The notes under the pieces: model-generated | What the model saw: the letters and a program-made list of their open reading frames with translations, nothing else | The model's database searches: none | Told to the model about the DNA's origin: nothing | Part shown: one piece after another, positions 14,183 to 19,290 of the stretch | Position numbering within the stretch: the first letter of the stretch is position 1 | Layout of the letters: every line of letters begins with the position of its first letter | Made by a program: the position numbers and the translations under genes | Origin: Flavobacteriales bacterium | Lineage (GTDB): Bacteria > Bacteroidota > Bacteroidia > Flavobacteriales_F > PHOS-HE28 | Reading direction: 5' to 3' | Assembly: GCA_020635695.1 (NCBI GenBank) | Contig: JACJZH010000024.1 | Coordinates: forward strand, 1-19,290 | Length of the DNA stretch: 19,290 nucleotides

Positions 14183-14436
14183 GCTATGAGGTCGCCTGGT
14201 CCCGCAGTGCGGCCCGCGAGGTTCGAGCACTACCCGTGGAAGAAGCTCTGCGCGTGGCCGAGGCGGTCGGCAAACTGGCTTCCGAACCGCGACCAGCGGG
14301 TTGCCGAAAGTTGAAAGGCCATGCGGACATCTGGCGGTTGCGCGTAGGCTCCTATCGGATCATCTATTCCATCACCGATACCATCAAGCTCGTTCGCGTT
14401 GAACGGGTCCGGCATCGCAAGGACGCCTACCGATGA
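14179..14436 (+). CDS. RelE/ParE-family toxin
   Basis: An 85-residue protein with the RelE/ParE fold pattern: N-terminal MSYEVAWSRSAAREVRALP, helix VEEALRVAEAVGKLA, then CRKLKGHADIWRLRVGSYRI (42-61) and the C-terminal strand VRVERVRHRKDAYR (72-85). The basic residues Lys44, Lys46, Arg53, Arg55, Arg60 and the terminal His79/Arg80/Tyr84 resemble those of RelE-type ribosome-dependent mRNA endonucleases, but ParE (gyrase) activity cannot be excluded. It uses a GTG start overlapping the antitoxin stop by 4 bases, and its own stop overlaps the rlmN start (ATGA), so three genes are translationally coupled. Confidence 0.88.
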   Translation: MSYEVAWSRSAAREVRALPVEEALRVAEAVGKLASEPRPAGCRKLKGHADIWRLRVGSYRIIYSITDTIKLVRVERVRHRKDAYR

Positions 14437-15491
14437 ACACCCCCGACATCCGCGCCCTTTCCCGCGAGGAGCTCGATGCCCTGGTGAACGACCTCGGCGA
14501 AAAGCCCTACCGCGCGCGGCAGCTCTGGGACTGGCTCTGGCGGAAGGGCGCGCACGGTTGGGAGGAGATGACCGACCTGCCCAAGGCCTTCCGGGAACGG
14601 CTGGCAGGCGCGGGCCTGCTGCTTCCCATCACGCTGGCCGAGGAACAGCGCAGCGAGGATGGTACCGTGAAATGCGCCTTCCGCACGCACGACGGGCATG
14701 TGGTGGAGGGCGTGCTGATCCCCACCCCCACCCGCCTCACGGCCTGCATCAGCTGCCAGGTGGGCTGCAGCCTCACGTGCAGCTTCTGCGCCACCGGGAA
14801 GCTCAAGCGAGTACGCAACCTCACCGCTGCCGAGATCGTGGACCAGGTGGTGCTGATCGACCGGCTGGCGCGGAAGTACTACGAACAGGGGCTCACCAAC
14901 ATCGTGTACATGGGCATGGGCGAACCCCTGCTCAATTACGCCGAGGTGTTGCGCAGTGCCGAACGCATCAGCGCGGAGGATGGCCTGGGCATGAGCCCGC
15001 GCCGCCTGACCGTGAGCACCGCCGGCATCGCCAAGATGATCCGCCGCCTGGCCGATGACGACGCGAAGTTCAACCTGGCCCTGAGCCTGCACGCCGCCAA
15101 CGACGCCAAGCGCGGCCGCATCATGCCCATCAACGAGCAGAACGACCTGGCCACGCTGAAGGACGCGCTGCGCTATTACACGCGCACTTCAGGCAAGCCC
15201 ATCACCTTCGAGTACGTGCTGTTGCGCGGCTTCAACGACGGCCTGGAGGATGCGCGGGAACTCGTGAAGTACGCCAGCGATGTGCACGCCAAGGTGAACC
15301 TGATCGAGTACAACCCCACGGGCGACGGGGAGTTCGGCCGCACCGATGCAAAGGACGCCGAGGCCTTCCAGCGTTTCCTCGAGGAGAAGGGCGTCACCGC
15401 CCGCATCCGCCGCAGCCGGGGGCGCGACATCGATGCCGCCTGCGGGCAGCTGGCCAACAAGAACAAGGTCCTGGGCAACGCTGAAGGCTGA
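14433..15491 (+). CDS. rlmN: Dual-specificity RNA methyltransferase RlmN (23S rRNA A2503 / tRNA A37)
   Basis: A 352-residue radical SAM enzyme that makes 2-methyladenosine in the peptidyl transferase centre of 23S rRNA and in some tRNAs. The iron-sulfur cluster motif Cx3Cx2C is Cys112, Cys116, Cys119 in GCSLTCSFCATGKL. Cys105 (in ACISCQVGC) and Cys337 (in DAACGQL) are the two catalytic cysteines by alignment with E. coli Cys118 and Cys355. YMGMGEPLLNY and LALSLHAAND are further family motifs. The start overlaps the toxin stop and no separate promoter is visible, so rlmN seems to depend on the toxin-antitoxin promoter. The last four codons and stop lie in a heptamer repeat. Confidence 0.96.
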   Translation: MNTPDIRALSREELDALVNDLGEKPYRARQLWDWLWRKGAHGWEEMTDLPKAFRERLAGAGLLLPITLAEEQRSEDGTVKCAFRTHDGHVVEGVLIPTPTRLTACISCQVGCSLTCSFCATGKLKRVRNLTAAEIVDQVVLIDRLARKYYEQGLTNIVYMGMGEPLLNYAEVLRSAERISAEDGLGMSPRRLTVSTAGIAKMIRRLADDDAKFNLALSLHAANDAKRGRIMPINEQNDLATLKDALRYYTRTSGKPITFEYVLLRGFNDGLEDARELVKYASDVHAKVNLIEYNPTGDGEFGRTDAKDAEAFQRFLEEKGVTARIRRSRGRDIDAACGQLANKNKVLGNAEG

Positions 15492-15507
15492 ACGCTCAAC
15501 GCTGAAG
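15477..15507. repeat. Heptamer tandem repeat across the rlmN stop codon
   Basis: Units AACGCTG (15477), AAGGCTG (15484), AACGCTC (15491), AACGCTG (15498) and a partial AAG: 4.4 copies of a 7-base repeat. The unit is not a multiple of three, so copy changes would shift the rlmN C-terminal frame. Another inverted repeat, CTGAGC-N6-GCTCAG (15516-15533), follows and covers the stop of the convergent gene. Confidence 0.65.
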
Positions 15508-15529
15508 TGGACATGCTGAGCGGGAAGGC

Positions 15530-16237
15530 TCAGAAGCCGAGACCCACCTTCACGCCCAGGAAGACCGAGATCACCGTGTCGTCCTGGTCCTCCACGGTAT
15601 AGGAGTACTGGTTGTTGGTCAGGTCCAACTGCTCGTCCACGATGGTCATGTCACGCGAGCGCAGACCCAGCCCGCCGTAGAAGTCGAACAGCCAGTTGCT
15701 GCTGGCGGCCAGCTGCTGGAACCCGAGCAACAGGCGCAGGTCGTCGAACACCCGCTCGTCGCGCAGCTTCTCCTCGGTGAAGTCGCCCGTGGGACCCTTC
15801 ACGGTGATGTCCTTCGTGTACTCGAGGTGTACGAACTCGAACTGCGTGTACAGGCCCTGCGGCTCCAGGTCGTCCCGCAGGTAGTACCGAAGTCCGACAT
15901 GATAGCTCGGACGGAACAGGATGTCGGTCCCCCGGCTGAACGAATCCACATCATCACCGGACAGGGTGTTGCCGATGTAATTGCGGGCGGTGAAGCCGAC
16001 GGCGAGCTCGGCGCTCACCCGGGGTGTCAAGGCCCGTTCGTAGTAGAGCGGGATCTCGCCCCGGAAGAACAGCAGCGGGTTCAACTTGAAGATGTTCTTC
16101 ACCACCTTCACCGTATCGAACTGCTGTGCCAGCCGGTCGCGGTAGAGCACCACACCGGTCTTGGGCTTGTCCTGGGCGAACACCGAAGTGGCCGTGACGA
16201 ACAGCAGGCACAGGAAGGACAGGCGGAGGGGCCGCAT
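15530..16237 (-). CDS. Outer-membrane beta-barrel protein
   Basis: A 235-residue protein with a signal peptide (MRPLRLSFLCLLFVTATSVFAQ). The mature part alternates amphipathic strands (FFRGEIPLYYERAL, VSAELAVGFTARNYIG, YHVGLRYYLRD, LYTQFEFVHLEYTKD, WLFDFYGGLGLRSRD, VISVFLGVKVGLGF) and ends in Phe, as outer-membrane barrels do. It resembles the small barrel proteins (DUF3575-like) of Bacteroidota; no specific function can be given. The frame extends far upstream, but ATG 16237 gives the signal peptide. A TACCTTGG box lies 6 bases upstream. Confidence 0.85.
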   Translation of the reverse strand: MRPLRLSFLCLLFVTATSVFAQDKPKTGVVLYRDRLAQQFDTVKVVKNIFKLNPLLFFRGEIPLYYERALTPRVSAELAVGFTARNYIGNTLSGDDVDSFSRGTDILFRPSYHVGLRYYLRDDLEPQGLYTQFEFVHLEYTKDITVKGPTGDFTEEKLRDERVFDDLRLLLGFQQLAASSNWLFDFYGGLGLRSRDMTIVDEQLDLTNNQYSYTVEDQDDTVISVFLGVKVGLGF

Positions 16238-16243
16238 CGGATA

Positions 16244-16251
16244 CCAAGGTA
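16244..16251 (-). promoter_or_regulatory. -7 box TACCTTGG of the beta-barrel gene
   Basis: Minus-strand TACCTTGG ends 6 bases before the ATG at 16237, the same form and spacing as the metalloprotease box. Confidence 0.4.
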
Positions 16252-16329
16252 CGGGCTGGCCGCATGCGCCCACCCGCGAACAGGACGGTCCCGGGCGCGT
16301 TCGGTTGCCGGGCATGCACACCCGTTGAC

Positions 16330-16337
16330 CATCTTTG
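16330..16337 (+). promoter_or_regulatory. Possible -7 box CATCTTTG of the polyprenyl synthase gene
   Basis: CATCTTTG ends 8 bases before the ATG at 16346 and differs from TAnnTTTG only at the first base. Confidence 0.4.
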
Positions 16338-16345
16338 CCCACCGG

Positions 16346-17320
16346 ATGCCCAGCCTGCAGGAGATCCAGGAGCCGATCGCAGAGGACCTGCGCGACTTCG
16401 AGCGCCGCTTCCGCGATGCGATGAAGAGCCGCACCGCGCTGCTGGACCGCATCATGCACTACATCATCAAGCGCAAGGGCAAGCAGATGCGGCCCATGTT
16501 CACCCTGCTCAGCGCCCGGCAGTTCGGTCCGCTGAGCGAGAGCGCGCACGTGGCGGCCAGCCTGATCGAGCTGCTGCACACGGCGACCTTGGTGCACGAC
16601 GACGTGGTGGATGGCAGCCCCCTGCGCCGGGGCTTCTTCAGCATCAACGCCCTGTGGAAGAACAAGATCGCCGTGCTGGTGGGCGACTACCTGCTGAGCC
16701 GGGGGCTGCTGCTGGCGATCGACCGCGGGGAGTTCGAACTGCTGCGCATCGTGAGCCATGCCGTGCGTGAGATGAGCGAGGGCGAGCTGCTGCAGCTGGA
16801 GAAGGCCCGCGACCTCAACTTCAGCGAGGCGGTCTACTTCGACATCATCCGCCAGAAGACCGCCAGCCTGATCGCCGCCTGCTGCGCCAGCGGGGCCCAC
16901 GCCGGCGGTGCCACCCGCGAGGAGGTGGAGCGCATGCGCCGCTTCGGCGAGCTCACCGGCATCGCCTTCCAGATCAAGGACGACCTCTTCGACTACGGCA
17001 ACGGCGCCGACACCGGCAAGCCCAGCGGGCTGGACATCAAGGAAAAGAAGCTGACCCTGCCCCTGATCCATGCCCTGCAGCAGGTGGACCGCAGCGACCG
17101 GCGTTGGATGGTGCGCACCCTGAAGCACGAGAACGAGGACTCGAAGGCCGTGGCCCGCGTGATCGAACGCGTGGTGGACGCAGGCGGGATCGCCCACGCC
17201 CAGCGCAAGATGCTCGAGTACCGCGACCAGGCCCTGCAGCTGCTGCACGGCTTCCCCGAGACGCCCGCCCGCCACAGCCTGGAGGGGCTCGTACACCTCA
17301 CGGTGGAACGGACGAAGTGA
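16346..17320 (+). CDS. trans-Polyprenyl diphosphate synthase
   Basis: A 324-residue prenyl chain elongation enzyme that condenses isopentenyl diphosphate with allylic diphosphates. The first aspartate-rich motif is DDVVD (85-89) and the second DDLFD (212-216). GKQMRP (45-50) replaces the usual GKRxRP. GLDIKEKKLTLPLIHAL is the conserved C-terminal box. The overall sequence fits long-chain (hepta/octaprenyl type) synthases of Bacteroidota that make the menaquinone side chain, but the chain length cannot be read with certainty. The ATG at 16346 is chosen; the frame is open further upstream without similarity. It shares the isoprenoid pathway with ispD. Confidence 0.92.
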   Translation: MPSLQEIQEPIAEDLRDFERRFRDAMKSRTALLDRIMHYIIKRKGKQMRPMFTLLSARQFGPLSESAHVAASLIELLHTATLVHDDVVDGSPLRRGFFSINALWKNKIAVLVGDYLLSRGLLLAIDRGEFELLRIVSHAVREMSEGELLQLEKARDLNFSEAVYFDIIRQKTASLIAACCASGAHAGGATREEVERMRRFGELTGIAFQIKDDLFDYGNGADTGKPSGLDIKEKKLTLPLIHALQQVDRSDRRWMVRTLKHENEDSKAVARVIERVVDAGGIAHAQRKMLEYRDQALQLLHGFPETPARHSLEGLVHLTVERTK

Positions 17321-17357
17321 TCCGGTGAACGGTCCCCGCCTCACGAACCGGGATCGC

Positions 17358-17365
17358 GATCTTCG
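17358..17365 (+). promoter_or_regulatory. Possible -7 box GATCTTCG of the MORN lipoprotein gene
   Basis: GATCTTCG ends 4 bases before the ATG at 17370. It matches the local pattern except for the first base. Confidence 0.35.
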
Positions 17366-17369
17366 CACC

Positions 17370-17789
17370 ATGGACCGCCTGCGACCGTTCGTCCTCCTGC
17401 TGCCCCTGCTCGCCGCCTGCGGAACGCCGGAACCGCCCGCCGTGGAGGCCGAAGTGCTGCCCGACACCACCCGCACCGCAGCCGATGTGGAAAAGCCGCC
17501 GAAGACCGACCCCTCCGGCACCATGAAGCTGGAGGGCGACTTCCGCAACGGCAAGCGGCATGGCATCTGGACCAGCTACGGGCCGGACGGCGAGGTGCGC
17601 AGCCGCAGCGAGTACCGCGACGGCGTGCTGCACGGCCCCTCGGTGGTCTTCCACCCCAACGGACAGCCCTACTATACGGGTGACTACTTGAACGGCAAGG
17701 CCACGGGCACCTGGCGCTTCTTCGACGAGGAGGGCATCGAAGTGAAGCGGGTGACGTACGACGAGCAGGGACGGCCCATCGCGGACTGA
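17370..17789 (+). CDS. MORN-repeat lipoprotein (YwqK-like)
   Basis: A 139-residue lipoprotein. The signal peptide MDRLRPFVLLLPLLAAC ends in a lipobox with Cys17 as the lipidated residue. A low-complexity Pro/Glu/Thr linker follows. Residues about 53-125 hold three MORN_2-type repeats: GDFRNGKRHGIWTSYGPDG, EYRDGVLHGPSVVFHPNG and GDYLNGKATGTWRFFDEEG. Databases often name such proteins 'YwqK family antitoxin', but there is no toxin neighbour here and that label is not informative. Start at ATG 17370, since the GTG at 17325 gives no signal peptide at its N-terminus. Confidence 0.85.
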   Translation: MDRLRPFVLLLPLLAACGTPEPPAVEAEVLPDTTRTAADVEKPPKTDPSGTMKLEGDFRNGKRHGIWTSYGPDGEVRSRSEYRDGVLHGPSVVFHPNGQPYYTGDYLNGKATGTWRFFDEEGIEVKRVTYDEQGRPIAD

Positions 17790-17798
17790 TCCCACGAT

Positions 17799-17862
17799 CC
17801 GTCCACACGCTTTCCACGGTCGGCCAACAGACTATTCACCGGCTGTGAACAGGCTATCCACA
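17799..17862. promoter_or_regulatory. Cluster of DnaA-box-like sites upstream of dnaG
   Basis: Against TTATNCACA: CTATCCACA (17854-17862) matches 8 of 9, CTATTCACC (17832-17840) 7 of 9, and CTGTTCACA on the minus strand (17843-17851) 7 of 9. CTTTCCACG (17810) and CCGTCCACA (17799) are weaker. Five such sites in 64 bases of a high-GC genome is suggestive of DnaA binding, not proof. Confidence 0.35.
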
Positions 17863-17906
17863 CGTTGCTGACAGGCACCAAGGCGTTCATCAACAGTCCG
17901 CCCGCC

Positions 17907-17930
17907 CCGGGTGCGCACCCGGTACCTTCG
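17907..17930 (+). promoter_or_regulatory. dnaG promoter: 16-bp perfect palindrome abutting the -7 box
   Basis: CCGGGTGCGCACCCGG (17907-17922) is fully self-complementary and directly abuts TACCTTCG (17923-17930). The dnaG ATG is 11 bases further on. The palindrome lies where the spacer of a -33/-7 promoter would be, as an operator would. Confidence 0.5.
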
Positions 17931-17941
17931 CAGCAGGTCCC

Positions 17942-19290
17942 ATGATCGATCCCGGAGCCATCCAACTCGTCAAGGACGCCGCCCGCGTGGAGGAGGTCGT
18001 GGGCGAGTTCGTGGACCTCAAGCGCAAGGGGCCGCGCTTCCTGGCGCTGTGCCCCTTCCACAACGAGAAGACGCCCAGCTTCAACGTGAACCCCGCGCTG
18101 GGCATCTACAAGTGCTTCGGCTGCGGCGAGAGCGGTGATGCCATCGGCTTCCTGATGAAGCACGAGCACCTGAGCTACGTGGAGGCCATCCGCTGGCTCG
18201 CCAAGCGCTACCACATCGACCTGCCCGAAGAGGAGGCCACCCCCGAGCAGCGCGCCGAACAGACCGAGCGCGAGGCCCTGGCCGTGATCCAGCAGTGGGC
18301 CCTGGGCTGGAGCGTGGAGCAGCTGTGGGACACCGAGGAGGGCCGCCGCATCGGCCTCAGCTACTTCCGCGAACGCGGCTTCCGCGACGAGACCATCCGC
18401 CATTTCGGACTGGGCTACGTGCCCGAGGGCGGCAGCGTCTTCGCCACCGCGGCGCAGGAAAAGGGCTTCGACCTGGACCTGCTGGAGAAGGCCGGCTGGA
18501 TCAAACGCCGCGAGGACGGCACCCCCTGGGACTTCTTCCATGGGCGCGTCACCTTCCCCGTGCACGGGCTCGGCGGCCAGGTGATCGCCTTCGGGGCACG
18601 CACCCTGCGCAGCGACAAGAAGAGCCCCAAGTACTTCAACAGCCCCGAGAGCACGCTCTACCACAAGAGCCGCTCGCTCTACGGCATCCACTTCGCCAAG
18701 AAGGCCATCGCCGAGCAGGACACCTGCTTCCTGGTGGAGGGCTACACCGACGTGATCAGCCTGCACCAGGCCGGGATCGCCAACACCGTGGCCAGCAGCG
18801 GCACCAGCCTCACCGTGGAACAGGTGCGGCTGATCAAGCGCTACACCACGCACGTCACCATCCTCTACGACGGCGACCCCGCCGGCATCAAGGCCAGCCT
18901 GCGCGGCATCGACCTGGTGCTGCAGGAGGGCCTGCACGTGAAGGTGGTGCTCTTCCCCGAGGGCGAGGACCCCGACAGCTTCGCCCGCAGCCGCCCCAGC
19001 AGCGAAGTGGAGGCCTTCCTGCGCGACACCGCCAAGGACTTCCTGGTGTTCAAGGCCGAACTGCTGGTGCAGGACACCGAGGGCGATCCCGTGCGCAAGG
19101 CCGAGGCCATCCACTCCATCGTGGAGAGCATCGCCGTGATCCCCGACCACGTGCTGCGCTCCCTCTACGTGCAGCAATGCGCCCGCCTGCTGCAGATCGA
19201 CGAGCAGGCCCTCGTGAGCGAGCTGAACAAGGTGCTGCGGCGCAAGTACCGCAAGGACCTGGGCGGTGGCGAGGGGCAGTACGTGCCCGA
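17942..19290 (+). CDS. dnaG: DNA primase DnaG (partial, runs off the right edge)
   Basis: The first 449 residues of the primase that makes RNA primers for replication. The CHC2 zinc-binding domain has Cys37, His40, Cys58 and Cys61 (CPFHNEKTPSF; YKCFGCGESGD). The catalytic core includes YFRERGF and YFNSPESTLYHKSRSLYG. The Toprim domain has Glu266 in LVEGYTDVISL and the acidic pair Asp310/Asp312 in YDGDPAG. The helicase-binding C-terminus lies beyond the window. The ATG at 17942 (MIDPGAIQLVKDAARV) is the family's usual start. Confidence 0.97.
   Translation, partial: MIDPGAIQLVKDAARVEEVVGEFVDLKRKGPRFLALCPFHNEKTPSFNVNPALGIYKCFGCGESGDAIGFLMKHEHLSYVEAIRWLAKRYHIDLPEEEATPEQRAEQTEREALAVIQQWALGWSVEQLWDTEEGRRIGLSYFRERGFRDETIRHFGLGYVPEGGSVFATAAQEKGFDLDLLEKAGWIKRREDGTPWDFFHGRVTFPVHGLGGQVIAFGARTLRSDKKSPKYFNSPESTLYHKSRSLYGIHFAKKAIAEQDTCFLVEGYTDVISLHQAGIANTVASSGTSLTVEQVRLIKRYTTHVTILYDGDPAGIKASLRGIDLVLQEGLHVKVVLFPEGEDPDSFARSRPSSEVEAFLRDTAKDFLVFKAELLVQDTEGDPVRKAEAIHSIVESIAVIPDHVLRSLYVQQCARLLQIDEQALVSELNKVLRRKYRKDLGGGEGQYVP

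Noticed and set aside
16238..17566. Long N-terminal extension of the beta-barrel gene
   Set aside because: The extension is antisense to the polyprenyl synthase gene. The internal ATG at 16237 begins a proper signal peptide and has a promoter box.
17370..17789. Second toxin-antitoxin system based on the YwqK 'antitoxin' label
   Set aside because: The protein is a MORN-repeat lipoprotein with a lipobox, and neither neighbour is a toxin; the label is a database convention.
1..19290. CRISPR array, insertion sequence or prophage
   Set aside because: No regularly spaced long repeats, transposase, integrase or phage structural motifs were seen; the repeats present are only 7-8 bases or two-copy.

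Overview
The window looks like a chromosomal segment of a high-GC member of the Bacteroidota, most likely Flavobacteriales. This rests on several signs: a type IX secretion (T9SS) sorting domain, a DUF3098 gene directly after ftsX, a Bacteroidota-type short DnaE with a degenerate PHP domain, a GldB/DUF2268-like metalloprotease, and promoter boxes of the TAnnTTTG family rather than E. coli-type -10 boxes or strong Shine-Dalgarno sites. Nothing in it looks like a phage, transposon or CRISPR locus. It is mostly housekeeping DNA with a few accessory insertions.

Layout, left to right. Minus strand from 1 to 3816: the N-terminal part of a second-type DNA polymerase III alpha subunit (runs off the left edge), a T9SS-secreted protein, a winged-helix regulator overlapping a multi-pass membrane protein gene, and a GldB-like zinc protease. 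Divergent from the last is a plus-strand NAD(P)-binding SDR gene (3849-4517), which converges on and overlaps a minus-strand M23 peptidase. A DUF3108 protein follows, then a 399-base gene-free stretch rich in hairpins and short repeats, then leuS (minus, 7087-10071). From 10194 the plus strand carries ftsX, a DUF3098 gene, truB, queA, ispD, a type II toxin-antitoxin pair and rlmN. A minus-strand outer-membrane beta-barrel gene interrupts this run (15530-16237). It then resumes with a trans-polyprenyl diphosphate synthase, a MORN-repeat lipoprotein and dnaG (runs off the right edge).

Functional links: leuS, truB, queA and rlmN all serve translation or RNA modification. ispD and the polyprenyl synthase belong to isoprenoid/quinone biosynthesis. 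ftsX and the M23 peptidase (possibly an FtsEX-type partner, inferred only) concern the cell wall. dnaG and the DnaE fragment concern replication and repair.

Most interesting points: (i) a RelE/ParE-type toxin-antitoxin module fused by 4-base stop/start overlaps to rlmN, so that a ribosome-acting toxin and a ribosome-modifying enzyme appear to share one transcript; (ii) a double-palindrome element inserted in frame in leuS, plus a separate low-GC block just before the KMSKS loop of the same gene; (iii) TAnCTTnG-type -7 boxes placed only 4-8 bases before many start codons, implying leaderless or nearly leaderless mRNAs; (iv) a DnaA-box-like cluster and a perfect 16-bp palindrome before dnaG.
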